Below are positions 31,931-43,334 of a DNA stretch of 64,000 bases, in pieces; within the stretch, counting starts at the first letter, position 1; every line of letters begins with the position of its first letter. Below the pieces are notes generated by a model. The model did no database searches and was not told the origin of the DNA. It worked only from the letters and a program-made list of their open reading frames with translations. The DNA comes from Vandiemenella viatica (lineage: Eukaryota > Arthropoda > Insecta > Orthoptera > Morabidae), in the NCBI GenBank assembly GCA_031002005.1, contig CM061919.1, positions 226,422,739 to 226,486,738 on the forward strand, in the 5' to 3' direction. The translations under genes and the position numbers were made by a program.

Positions 31931-33423
31931 ATGCCGAAAACAAAACTTTCTGAAAGTGTAAAGTTACGGAGTTACGTAAAGGAATTTGGAGAGGAGTATT
32001 TTAGCACAGATGAAAGAGTTCTTTTCTGTAAATTATGTGAAACTAAAGTGAATGCAACAAAGCGATTTCATGTGCAGCAGCACTGCAATACATCAAGACA
32101 CAAGAATAACGTAATACGACATTCAACTCGGCAAAGCAAACAGCGACTTTTCTTGGATACATCTACAGCTTCGTCGTCTTCCAAATTATCAATTTTTTCT
32201 AAAGAACTCTGTGAAATGGTGGTATCAACCAACATCCCACTTAATAAAGTGAACAATGAGCATTTCAAATCGTTCTTGGAGAAATACACAACACAGACGA
32301 TTCCAACCGAATCAACATTGAGGAAGAACTATTTACCGTCTTGTTATGAAAATGTATTGCAGGCAATCAGAACTAAGATAGGCACCAATAAGATCTGGGT
32401 ATCAATGGATGAAAGTACTGATGCTTGTGGGAGATACGTTGTAAATGTTATCGTTGGAACCCTACTTTCTGACAGACCGGGTGATATATTTTTACTGGAC
32501 TGTGAAGCTCTTGAATCAGTAAACCATTCAACAATTGCCGTCCGTTTCGACAACGCTATGAAACTGTCATGGAGCGGTGAAGTTAAGCGAGAACATGTCT
32601 TACTATTTGTGACCGACGCTGCGCCGTACATGGTAAAGGCTGGGAAATGTCTGAAGATGTTGTATCCTTCGATGGTGCATTTAACCTGTCTCGCTCATGG
32701 ATTACATAGAGTTGCCGAGGAAGTAAGACTAAATTTCCCTGATGTTGATAGGTTAATATCAAATGTAAAAAAGATTTTTGTTAAAGCTCCAATGAGAGTG
32801 GCAAAATTTAAAGAAGACGCACCTTCCATCCCTCTTCCACCACAACCAGTACTTACTCGTTGGGGCACATGGCTCGATGCAGTTAGCTATTACTGTGAAT
32901 ATTATGAAAACATACGGAAAATAGTTTCTAATTTTGATAACAGTGAAGCATCTTCCATAAAAATTGTCCAAGAACTCTTTTCCAGTAATTTGTTCAGAAA
33001 TTTGGCGTACATAAAGTCAAGTTTTTCAGGTATCACAACTGCGATTTCGCGTCTTGAAAAAATTGGTCTAGAACTGTATGAAAGTTTGGCGGTCGTTAAA
33101 AGCGTGGAAACCGAAATAAGGCCAAGCAGGGGGCAGTGTGGCTAGTTTGCTGAAAAACAAATTCGATAAAGTGTTGTGTGGGAATAAAGGATATAAAACA
33201 ATTTGTAAAATTAGTGACATTTTACATGGTGGCGAATCTGTTTTGACTGAAGACGACCCACAATTAAATTGCAGTGACCTGACTCTGTTTAAGTACGCTC
33301 CCGTCACATCTTGCGATGTCTAACGAAGCTTCTCACACTACAAGACAGTTTTAAGTGACAACCGGAGAAAATTCCTATTCGAGAACTTGAAGATGCATGT
33401 GGTGATATACTGCAATGCTGGCA
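31931..33423 (+). pseudogene. hAT transposase, BED zinc finger plus DDE domain, disabled
   Basis: The ATG at 31931 starts MPKTKLSESVKLRSYVKEFG. A BED-type finger follows: FCKLCETK ... HVQQHCNTSRHK. The catalytic part reads KIWVSMDESTD (first Asp), LLFVTDAAPYM (second Asp) and LTCLAHGLHRVAEE (the C-x2-H block of hAT), then LTRWGTWLDAV. The frame is open to 33145 but leaves the family sense near 33125-33140. The true continuation lies in another frame (VASLLKNKFDKVLCG..., TLFKYAPVTSCDV). There a TAA at 33321-33323 stands where the Glu of the C-terminal V-E-R-x-F-S block is expected, followed by RSFSHYKTVLSDNRRKF to a stop near 33423. One frameshift and one nonsense change therefore disable it. 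Confidence 0.9.
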
Positions 33424-34394
33424 TCAAACAAGAATAAAAAATGGTATGTACACTAATTCGCAACAAATGTATAGTAAATTTCCATTTTTAAAAGTAAAAT
33501 TCTAGTAATCCATTCTTTTACAGGAACAAGAAAATAACTTTCAATAAAATTAATTTGCCAATCGTACAGTGAGTGCATAGAAGCAAATTATGCTGTCTAC
33601 TTGAAAGCGACACAGCTACATAAAATAAATTATGTACATTTGAGCATTTTTAATGAATAAAAAATTTAATGTTTGGTCATATTTTGTCTCTTTTAGGTCA
33701 TATTTACCCATTTTTAAAGTCATATTTGCCTGCATACTTCGCGATTTTTTGGGTCCTAAAGATCCGAACCCTAGTCATCACTATAAATATGGTGCTGAAA
33801 GTTAATGTAAATGTTCAAGAAAACAGGCACTTTATAATTTCATTCTTATATAATGAATTTATTATAGTTTCAAAAGGTGTTCGGGTCGAATTATTAAATT
33901 TCTTAAAGTTAAATGCCAAAATGACTTTTTAGCAGTGGTTGGTAAGTTGGTTGGCAGAATAAATTCCAAAAGTTGGTCATTCATCATGGTAAATGATTTT
34001 CTAATTGCAGACATGTTTAAAAGTAGTTTGAGATAAAGGCTTTCATCTAATAGTTTTTAAACATGCTGTTTGCTTAGTAATAAAAATGGTACTTACAGAC
34101 TCCTCACATATTTCACATTGGTTTCATAAAATGTATTACAGCTTGGATAGCCAGGGCAAACATAATGCAGAGGTTCATTATAAGCCAGGTCAACACTTCA
34201 GATATGTCTCTTAAAAGTAGTGCCTTGGACATGAATAAATAAAGTTGCTTGGTCTCTCAGATCATGTGCCTGTTTTTCCAACAAGTGTGTGAAACATTCA
34301 GTCCTACTTTCCTTGATTGCTATAAATCTTATAAATGTCATGTGTAAAGTATGCTATCAAACAGTTCAGTGATGGTTTTTGTTTCTTCAAAAAG

Positions 34395-35345
34395 TTTTTT
34401 TTTAATTTAATTTAATTTCAATGGAGCACAAGCTCCGGTGGTAATTTCGCTACACACCCAACTTCCCCCTATCCTGCACCCACCTACATTTGCCCTCTAC
34501 AAATTTTAACTTTAAATTCTTTTAACGTTTTCGGTAAGTTATTTATCATTTCTCTTGGTAACTCATTCTAATCCCTGACACCCTTACCTAAAAAAAGAAA
34601 ATCTTCCCACACCCTTGTGCTTGAAATCGAGTGCCAGCTTGTGATCATGGTCATCTTTTCGCTTCCATGAACTACTTTTCATACCTACTAAAATATCTTT
34701 CCATGCCTCATCGCCAGTATACGCCCTGTACACTCCCATGACCCTCCTCATCCTCCACCTGTCTTGCAATGAATCCCATTCCAGCTCCTTTATCATATCT
34801 GTCACTGATTGCATTCTGCGATAATTTCCAGAAACAAATCTAGCAGCCCTCTTTTGCATCCTTTCTAATTCCTGTATTTGATACGCAAAATGTGGGTCCC
34901 ATACTACACTACCACATTCGTGCAATGGTCTGACCAAGTTTTGCAACCCAATTCCTCTACTTCTCTCATGCATCCCCTCATCACTCTCTCCAACAAGTGC
35001 AGAATTTTGAAACCTTTTCCTACCACCTGTCCAATGTGTCCTGCCCAGTTAAGCTTGTTATCAAATGTAATGCCAAGATATTTATATTTCAAGTCTTCAG
35101 CAAGCAATTCTTTCCCCACCTTATATTCATAATTAACCTTTTGTTTTTTATTTGTGTATCTAATAAGCTGACTCTTCTTTGCATTTATCTTCATCCCATG
35201 TTTACCAACCCAACTAGATATCCTGTCCAGTTCACCCTGCAACTGTTTACAGTCCTCTATCGTTTTGATCCTTTTATACAGCATTATGTCATATGCAAAC
35301 AATCTAATTTCAGATAGTAAACAATCAACACAATTATTCATTAGA
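34395..35345 (-). mobile_element. LINE (Jockey/CR1-type), 5'-truncated, ATTAA tail
   Basis: On the minus strand: RLFAYDIMLYKRI (FADD changed to FAYD), LDRISSWVGKHGMKINAKKS, KYLGITFDNKLNWAGHIG, then in another frame RPLHECGSVVWDPHFAYQIQ, MQKRAARFVSGNY and KELEWDSLQDRW, to the stop near 34584. The 3' end (left side) runs into repeated AATTT/ATTAA units at 34400-34420. A further truncated copy of the same 3' end lies at 62610-62825. A frameshift near 34940 separates the two halves. Confidence 0.85.
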
Positions 35346-35887
35346 ATATTCTTCTATCAATCATTGGATTATAGTAGTGGGACCACATAAATATGAATCA
35401 TATTCATATCCCTGATAAATCAGTTGCAGAATTTTGAAGTTGACATTTTAGTTCCTTGCTTTCATTCTGAAGAATCTTGAAAAATTTCAGTTGCTTGATA
35501 TTACCTGACACATTATTTCATAACTTGTATAGATTGTTGATTTCAGTAATAGGATTCATTGTTTGACTTTTCTGTCTTTTTATGGGTTGTAACTGCAAGA
35601 GACTTCAGTTTCTAGAGGCAATACTTTGTATAAAAAGCCTGGATTGTATTGGCCACTCATATTTTTCTAAAAAATTTGCCATATATTTGGAGGAGGAAAA
35701 ATGAAAATATTTCAAATGTTTGCTATAATGTAACTATTGTCCAAATTGTGCCTCCTTTCACTGCTAAGAAGGATGATGTTCAGTGTTACTTTGCAAAGAA
35801 ACAATTGCCAGAGCCAGTTCAAGCATTTTCAATGTGTTACGCAAAATCACTAAATGGTAAAGATTGTGAAAACTGGCATTAACGTTT

Positions 35888-36044
35888 GTTTATAAAATGC
35901 TCTCAGGTAATGAAGTGTCATCACACGATATTTTGGCAATCGCATTCACTGTCACTATCTTCTGGTGATGTCACTTCACCAGAAGAAATATTGTGTGATA
36001 ACACTTCGTTAAATCTGCTTGTTACCCGAGATAATTTTATAAAT
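35888..36044. repeat. Palindromic MITE, about 157 bp, with nested inverted repeats
   Basis: The outer arms pair TTATAAAAT..TCTCAGGTAA with TTACCCGAGA..ATTTTATAA. A second pair is TGAAGTGTCATCACACGATA with its near inverse at 35988-36008. An exact inner hairpin CTTCTGGTGA/TCACCAGAAG (35959-35968 and 35976-35985) leaves a 7-base loop. No coding capacity; target duplication not clear. Confidence 0.75.
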
Positions 36045-36289
36045 TCTCAATACTGAGAGAAACTTCGTTCTTAACTATATTTGTTGTTTTTAGAGAAAAT
36101 TTTGTACTAAATGAGCAGATCTAATTATTTTATAAATCTAACAACCAATCAAATTAATAACCGGAATAAAGCCTTTGTCAACTGGATCATTATGACGATG
36201 TTCACATTTTAACAATAGGCTCACATGATCATTTCTTTCGGCATTATCAGTTAATCTGTGTGAAGTATGTTACTATCACATTAGAACTG

Positions 36290-36440
36290 TACTTGGAGGG
36301 CATAGGTTCAAAACCCCGTTTGGATATACAAATGTCTGTTTTCAACGATTTCCTGAAATCCGTTTAGACGAATGCCAGGATGGTTTCTTCAAAAAGGTGG
36401 TGGGCAAATTCATTCCCATTCCACAATTGTCATCCTCTCC
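36290..36440 (+). repeat. SINE-A copy, diverged
   Basis: Contains GGTTCAAAACCCCG (B box form), TTTCCTGAAATCCG, GAATGCCAGGATGG and CTTCAAAAAGG in family order. Confidence 0.7.
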
Positions 36441-36988
36441 AGCATTAATTATCTCAGCAATGAGAAGGCATATAGCTCAAAAGCTTACGATGTAAGTTAC
36501 AGAAAAAGTTTTTAAATATTGTAGCAGAAAATCTTAAATATAATTGGATGAATATGTTTAAAGGCAAACCTTTAAATCAAATTTCATACACGATGCTTCC
36601 TTATTAAAGAAAGCATGTTTGGTATGACAATCCTGTTAAGAGAAGATAACGAAAGGAACAATTACAAAAATGAAGTCCGTGAAATGTGTGTTAGCCTACT
36701 CACAGGTATAACATTTTAGGGTAAGGCCCTTCTATGCCATCGACATTAATGTCTGTGAATTGATGCATATGTCACCATTACATGTCTGCTATGGGAAGTG
36801 GCTTCTTTCTATTTCTTAGCATAATATAAGTTTATTGATCATTCTTCATGTTAATCATGTTCTCACAAATGTCATCATGGTATGATGTGGCTGCAACCAA
36901 GATCTGTTGAATTCACAATTTTATATGAATACGAAATTAAAAAGTTGTTGTATTTTATCTTCATGTGACTGCTTTGTTTCTTTTATAG

Positions 36989-37111
36989 AATGGTGTCTTT
37001 GGAGCTGTTCCAAACTTGGGAGCCCAACCAGCTGCTGCTAGTCTTGCTGCATCAAACCCATTCTTCGGTATGGCAGCTCCTACTGCTGCTGTGGGTTATC
37101 CTGTTGCACAG
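36989..37111 (+). CDS. Smap: SMAP exon (Ala/Gln-rich segment)
   Basis: Encodes 41 residues: NGVFGAVPNLGAQPAAASLA, then ASNPFFGMAAPTAAVGYPVA and Q. It contains NPFF, which resembles the NPF motif that binds EH-domain endocytic proteins; the final Phe-Phe context makes this plausible but unproven. Acceptor TTTTATAG, donor GTAGGA at 37112, phase 0 at both ends. Confidence 0.93.
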
Positions 37112-39029
37112 GTAGGAAGTAGTGTCCCATTCATTAAATAATAGTTGGCTGGGTGACAATTGTGCATGACTAAATAGAAACTTTGATCTCCACAAATAAT
37201 TTATCTGTTCTTATTGGGAAGAACTGTTTACAGAACAGATCACAATGATGGCTTCAACATGCACTAAAAATGGTAGTGGATAGTATCAGGGTCAGTACTG
37301 CTGAGAATTTTTGCAGGAAATATACGTAAAAATCTCACTCAAAAAGTATTGCTAGGACAGTGTGTATGTAGGAATTCTTCCATGAAACAGATACTGGTGC
37401 ACATAATATATATAAAGAGGTAGGATTCAAGGGTGGACTGGTGTGATTTCTAATGGTTAAATGTGTCAGTGGGGGTGTGGTAGGTTCAAAAAAAGAGCAA
37501 AGGATAGCCCAACAACCACCCTAAATTCTCTTACACCAACCAAAAATAAACATTCTTGATCACATACGGCTTCTCATGGCTCAAATCCATCAATTTCTTC
37601 CTACATCAGGGCTATGGTTTACTGTTGAGACTGCTACACGAAATATTTCCTTCCTAATACCCCTACTTACCCTCCCAAAAAATGCTTAAGAGATTCCTAC
37701 CTTCAGCCATCTCTCATTTCACTTCAGTCCATGGTCATGCTGGAGAGGTGTAATATGTTCATGCTTCCTCCACCTTCACTGACTCCATCAACAGTAAAAG
37801 CTTCTCAATCAATAGGCATGTTGCCTATGAAACCTGCCATGCCATGTTATACTTGGTTGGGAAGCAGGTAAATCTGCTTCCCAAACAAGTATGACTACAA
37901 ATCAACTCGATAACATGAGTTTTTCATTTTTCTGCGTGTCATTGGAATGTAGTCTGTCTTAGCAGGTTTGCAGTCAGTTGGTGACAAAAAAAGATAACAT
38001 TCTGATGACATTCTCTGTCGTCTAATTCAGGTATCTGCTGTTCCAGAAGTACACTGTCAGTGGATGGACGGATTTGTATAATATACTTGCTGTCACAGAC
38101 GACATACACCAACAGTCCAATGGGCGTCATGGTTCTGTACAAGGTCTACTCAATCATTTCGCTCAGTTTGATTCATGCTTGCTTCATTTCCACTACTGCT
38201 GCACTCGTGTCTGGGGGTTGAAAGTGTCAGTTTCCATGCATCACTCAGATTTGTTTCTTTGTTACTGGTGTTGTCATTAAGTCTTGTTTTGAAACCTTTT
38301 ATGGCTACTCTCAATTACATCTTCTGCGACCACATACTTCTCTAGCTGTAATATGTGAACATTCCACTTATGTTATGTGCAGTAGGTCTCAGTAGTATTT
38401 GATGTAGGATTTTCCACATTCACAGGATATTTTATAAACTCCAGATTTTCTTAAACCCAGCTTGTCCTTCATGGGGCTAAGATGTAAGCTTTCTGCAATG
38501 AAGGTTTCTCTTGCCTTTAGACCAAATGAGACAACACGTTACTCTTCAGTGCAGGATGGTGGTAGCTGCTAGCATGCAAATGTCTGTTGGCTTGTAGTAT
38601 GCACTGTGTGAAAAAGTTTCATCCGGCTTTCGCCCGATAAGGAAGGAAACCATTTACCTCTAAACCCGTGATGAAGAAAATGTTTGAGTGAATTCCATTA
38701 AGGTGTTTCAGGAATTCAGTTAATGCTCTGCTACTGTGGGCCCATATGACAAAATATTTAGACATGAGAACATGTTCGAGAATAGATACAGTATTAATTT
38801 CAAAACAATGATACAAAAACTGCAGAGACTCTTTTAGAAGAACATCAAAGCTGATTGTCAGGCCTTGCAGTTATCTGACAAGCCCCAAATAGTGTCTACA
38901 ATTAAAGTTCTTTATAGCTTTATAGCTACAGTATATCAAACTTTCATATCTGAAAATGCAGATCCAAATTAGTGGATTTTTAGAATGATCATTGGCAAGT
39001 TTATACGATAATAAGGTGAAAAGTACAGC

Positions 39030-39455
39030 CTGGAAGTATGTACCACTACCAACAGAGATGAAAGCAGACTCCAGGCGGCCGAGATGAAGTTCCTGAGATC
39101 AGTGGTCCAGAAAACCAGAAGACAAGATCAGGAATGAAGTGATCTGCAAACAGATCCCAGTCAGTGAAACCCTCCAAAAAAAAAATTGCCAATGCAAGAT
39201 TGCAATGGCTTGGACACATCAGCCGGATGGACCCTACAAGATCACTAAGGATATGGCTGGAAAAAGAATTGGAGGGTAAAAGACCAAGAGGCCGGCCCAG
39301 AAGGAGATGGACTGATCTTGTGAAATCGGACCTACAGGATAAAGGTGTGCAATGGTCCAAAATTCAAGAAGAGCAAACATACTTGGACTGGCAAAAGTGG
39401 AGAGTGCTCTTACACCGCACCGGGAAACTGGAGACGGAAGATGATGATGATTATG
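39030..39455 (+). mobile_element. LINE 3' fragment (GATGAT-tail family)
   Basis: Reads AAEMKFLRSVVQKTR-like, ANARLQWLGHISRMDPTRSL, GKRPRGRPRRRWTDLVKSDL and DWQKWRVLLH, then ends GAAGATGATGATGATTATGATG. Homologous in order to 12961-13340. Confidence 0.85.
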
Positions 39456-40984
39456 ATGGTGAAAAGTCCTTCCACTTAGCAAAATTTTTGTATTAACATG
39501 ATATGCCCAGCAGATTTATGAATTTCAGTAAGCCTGGTCGATTCACCTTTTTAAGAATTTCAACCACTTTCTTAAATTTAAACTGCCAGTGATTGTCCTG
39601 AGTGTGGATCAGCTTTGCTGCTCTATCTACAATCACAAAATCTTAGATGCCATTTAAAAAATATTCTTAGACAGTTCCTTTCACTGCCACAACAGTTTGA
39701 AACCTTTTAAATATTCATGAGGCATATTACACAATATAATATTGACAAAATCTAGTAAGTTGCGCTATCATTCTTTTTCTAATAAAGCTTCAGAAAGTAC
39801 AATCGGTGTTTGTCACAAGGAAAGAATCGTCAGTGGCATCATTCTCAAACTTTTTGTAGCATGTAGTTAAAATGTGTCTACTCAACTGATTTATTTTCCC
39901 ACACATGGAATAGGTAATTAAATGAAAATAAAATCAATTACCTTTCCCGTTGTATTAACTCTGTAATTATTGTGAAAACTTAGATTTAATCACAAATGGT
40001 ATAAGATAACTTGTCCTCTTGCCAAATGTAAAACATGTGGTAGTGCACATATGATACAATCAACAGTATTCAATATGAGAGGGGATATAAGGAGAGTGCA
40101 CACCCATAAATAAATTAGTTTTGCCCTCGAGCACTCTTTTGCTGCCTAATTGTTAGTCAAAGAATGCAGGTGCAAGGAAACGGGAACAAAGGAATTATAA
40201 TTAAGACCGTAACAGTAAACAGATCAAATTTATATCAACACATCTACATGATTATTAATGATTTATGATATACTTTTACAATGTTACTGTGAACATCACT
40301 TGGTGATAGTTCTACAATACACCAACATAAGCACAAACCTTATTGTAACTGCTCTGGAATTTTGATCAGAAAGTAAACGAAGTAAGCCTCCTCGGCGAGA
40401 ATGGTAATAAACAGGACATTATCTTACGAATATCAGTGAATGATAGCTCAGCATTGCCAGTTGGGGGCTGGGATCATAATTCAAATACAATGACTCCAGA
40501 GAAAATGCCATTTGCCTCATTAATAGAATAATGGCAGAAATTCCTTTTTATTAGTTCCTCACCATAATATTAATTTATAACCTGGGTTGAAGAGGTGGCC
40601 AAAAAATTTAACCAGAAGGTTTTGGCAATCTAGAAAATTCCATCCTAAAGTGTTCGTAACAGTAATCATTAACAGTAAAATATTTTCTGAATCCTATAAA
40701 AGATTAATAGAATTCAAAAATATTGTGAGAATGTTGTATTTATCCCTATATAATAATTGAAATTCGAAAAATAATTTTATAAGAGTAAATATTAATGGTT
40801 TCATTTAAACAGATTTTTTCCTTCTCCTGAACAATTTATTCTACCAGTTCTATTGCTAATTACGTAGTCCAACAGTATTGTTATTTTGTACCTCCACATC
40901 AGTTTTAAATAAAATGGATATTTTAGAGAGCTCCAACACCATGGTTATGATTGTGCCAAAAGATTAAAGTGATAATGAAAGACT

Positions 40985-41222
40985 GAGCATGGTGGGTGAA
41001 TGGTTAACATTTTGGCCTCACATTGGGAGGACGGCAGTTCGAATCCTTGTCCGGGCATCCAGATTTGGTTTTTCCGTGGTTTTCCCAAATCACTTCCAGG
41101 CGAATGCCGGGATGCTTCCTTCAAAAGGCCATGGCCGAATTCCTTCCTGTTCCTTGTCCCCAGTCCCATCCCACCCTCTAATGACCTCGATGTCGATGAT
41201 GTGTAAAGCCATAGTTAAAAAA
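40985..41222 (+). repeat. SINE-A copy, near full length
   Basis: The head GAGCATGGTGGGTGAATGGTT is the A-box region, followed by GCAGTTCGAATCC (B box), CCGGGCATCCAGATTTGG, CTTCCAGGCGAATGCCGGG, CTTCAAAAGGCCATGGCC, CTCTAATGACCTCGATG and a TGTAAAGCCATAGTTAAAAA end. Confidence 0.9.
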
Positions 41223-41289
41223 TTGATAGTGAAACCCTCAACAGTCTAATCAAAATAGGTGAAATAGGGAGAAATGAGGATTCCAGAAA

Positions 41290-41555
41290 GGAAGTTGTTT
41301 GAGATTGTGAAACAATCAAGAAAAATAAATTATTGTTTTGGACACACACAAGAGGAAGGAGGAGAGAATGCCTAGAAAGATAATTCAAGGAAAATGGGCA
41401 AGGGGCAGATCTGTAGAAAGATGGTTGGATTCAATGAAGAAGAAAGAATACATAAAGAAAGAACCTGAATTGAAATAGGGTTATGGAACAATAATGGTCG
41501 ATAGAAATAGAAAAGTGTCATATGTCACAACCTGGCTAGAGCTGATGATGTAAAG
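41290..41555 (+). mobile_element. LINE 3' fragment (GATGAT-tail family), decayed
   Basis: Reads FGHTRGRRRE-like, PRKIIQGKWARGRSVERWLD then SMKKKEYIKKEPE, and ends GAGCTGATGATG. The order parallels the RPRRRWTD region of the other copies. Confidence 0.65.
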
Positions 41556-42284
41556 GTCTGTTTCTTATAATGGTTTGGTAAACTTTGGACCATTGTTTGG
41601 ATTGTTAGAACATATTGATATGTGTTTCACTGTGTAAGTTTCAAGATGGGTAGAGGCTGCTGGTCTTAGGCTTCAGTAATCAGAAGTTTGTCATTGGCTA
41701 TTGCAGTAATGTTGAATTGTACTTGCAATCTTATTTGTAATTTAACATTTTCAAATCCTGAACAGATAAAATATTTAGGTCAGAGATAGATTGAGTCAAT
41801 ACGATAAAAGTTTTGATGCTAAACATGACTTCAGCATAAATATGTTTGCCACAGTCTTGTGAGATACCCTGCCTTAACAGTAACAACTCATTTGCGTATG
41901 ATAAGAAATTGACTTTATCGTTTGAGGTGTAGTGTCAGAAAAGTAATTCTGCTCTGGAGAAGCATTTGACCAGATACTTAAGATCTATATAGTGAAAAAA
42001 GAATTGAAAGTGCCACCTGGTATCAAATTTGGGGAAAAGATAAAATTTTCTTCTTATTAACTGATAAGCTTCATTAATCACTCCTCACTTTTAAAATTGA
42101 TTCAGGGTGTTTGAACTCTATATTTTTTTGGAACTGAGCATGGGTAATTTTAAACTGCACTTTGTTTGCAGGAATGATTAATATTGCTTAGTTAGTTAGC
42201 ATGCCTATAATGTTTTGATTTTATTTTGTGTAATTAGTCATTTGGTTTATTTTTTCATGTAGTTTTTTGGATTATGTTTTGTAG

Positions 42285-42368
42285 GAGAATGCACCAACTT
42301 CTACTTCTGATGTTGATTTGATGCTTGATTTTTCAAGTTCTAACACAGCTGTTCCAGGTACCAATCAG
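42285..42368 (+). CDS. Smap: SMAP exon (short acidic segment)
   Basis: Encodes 28 residues: ENAPTSTSDVDLMLDFSSSN then TAVPGTNQ. The acidic-hydrophobic DVDLMLDF patch looks like a short linear interaction motif, although its partner cannot be read from sequence. Acceptor TTTTGTAG, donor GTAATT at 42369, phase 0 at both ends, so this exon could be skipped without shifting the frame. Confidence 0.9.
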
Positions 42369-43118
42369 GTAATTAATTAGCAGTATAAGTAGTTATTTTA
42401 GATAGTACATTGTATTGCACATTTGACAGTATTGCATGCCAAATAACTGAACTGATATGCATCTGTATTTGGATATAAGTGGGTTAGCACATTATGTGGA
42501 AGGTGGTTAGGAATTGAAGAATCTCTTCATAATAAGTATTTTTACGGAATTATGTAGTCTGTCAGTGCTGTTTCTAGCCTTATGTAGAAGTGGTGTCATG
42601 ACAATTTATATTAATTTTCTGTAATAAATTACCAAATTATTTCTTATTGTCTTGTGATCATCCAATTACTGAATAACCAATTTCCTTAAATTAAAACCTG
42701 AATGTCACTGTATGTAAGAAATGTGAACCTGTTTCACATATAACCATCATGAAGGTCCACTTAAAAATATATACAATTGTTGCTTCCTGTAATTTCATTA
42801 CTGCTGAACATTTTGAATTATTTCAAAAGCTCTGGAAAATATCAAACTATTTGGATTTATACAGTGATTCCCACTAATTAACTTTAGCAGTTTTGTTTTC
42901 TATTGCAGAAAAAATTCTTGGTAATGAGTCATACTTAATATATACTATTAAACTTAATGCTGAACATTAAAAACTAAGTGTTGGTAAAACGTGAAAAATG
43001 TTCAACTTCCTAAGTCATTGGATTCCTTTATGAACAGTAATTCTAAATAAACATTTTTAAATCTAAATAAATATCTGAATTTTAAAGCTACAAAGAGATC
43101 ATGAAATAAAGACAAATA

Positions 43119-43334
43119 GGTACACACTTTATCATTATTCTTGGCCGCTGCTGAAAAATTCTATCACTCTTATCTTGCACAATCCTACATCAATGTCGTC
43201 CCAGGAAACAGTAATGCAATACTGACGAGCCGGTATTGTGTTACTGTTTCTTAGGATGACATTGATGTAGGATTTTGCAAGATAAGAGTGACAGAATTTT
43301 TCAGCAGCGGCCAAGAATAATGATAGTGTGTACA
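43119..43334. repeat. Near-perfect hairpin MITE, 216 bp
   Basis: Two arms of about 100 bases are near-exact inverted copies: ATCATTATTCTTGGCCGCTG on the left and CAGCGGCCAAGAATAATGAT on the right, continuing inward to GGTATTG/CAATACT around a short loop near 43225-43233. Outer ends read GTACACAC on both sides and TA dinucleotides flank it (43117-43118 and 43335-43336), as in Tc1/mariner-derived MITEs. A transcript through it would fold into a long duplex. Confidence 0.9.

Larger units (their letters stand above)
29526..33773 (+). mobile_element. hAT DNA transposon, 4248 bp, with a nested insertion
   Basis: Perfect 8-bp target duplications GTCATCAC flank it (29518-29525 and 33774-33781). Terminal inverted repeats share TAGGGTTCGGATCTTTAGGA. 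Multiple GGTCATATTT or GTCATATTT motifs lie just inside both ends (29550-29715 and 33672-33730), as expected of transposase-binding subterminal repeats. A BED-finger hAT transposase is encoded on the plus strand from 31931. Another element with inverted ends (30206-31896) sits directly upstream of that start codon. Confidence 0.95.
26415..36988 (+). other. SMAP intron D, 10,574 bp
   Basis: The largest visible intron. In order it contains a long A run (26847-26879), a pogo/Tigger-like fragment, a deleted Tc1-like element, a 4.25-kb hAT element with a nested element, a minus-strand LINE, a 157-bp palindromic MITE and a SINE-A copy. Parts 26415-26846, 28632-29517, 33782-34394 and 36441-36988 hold nothing recognised, apart from T or A runs near 29187-29202 and 29369-29382. 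Confidence 0.9.
37112..42284 (+). other. SMAP intron E, 5173 bp
   Basis: Contains a LINE 3' fragment (39030-39455), a SINE-A copy (40985-41222) and another LINE 3' fragment (41290-41555). Stretches 37112-39029, 39456-40984 and 41556-42284 contain no recognised feature. Confidence 0.9.

Noticed and set aside
31919..33145. 408-codon open frame as a host BED-finger gene
   Set aside because: It sits between hAT terminal repeats with an exact 8-bp target duplication and carries transposase motifs; the ATG is at 31931, the upstream GTG being only an alternative start.
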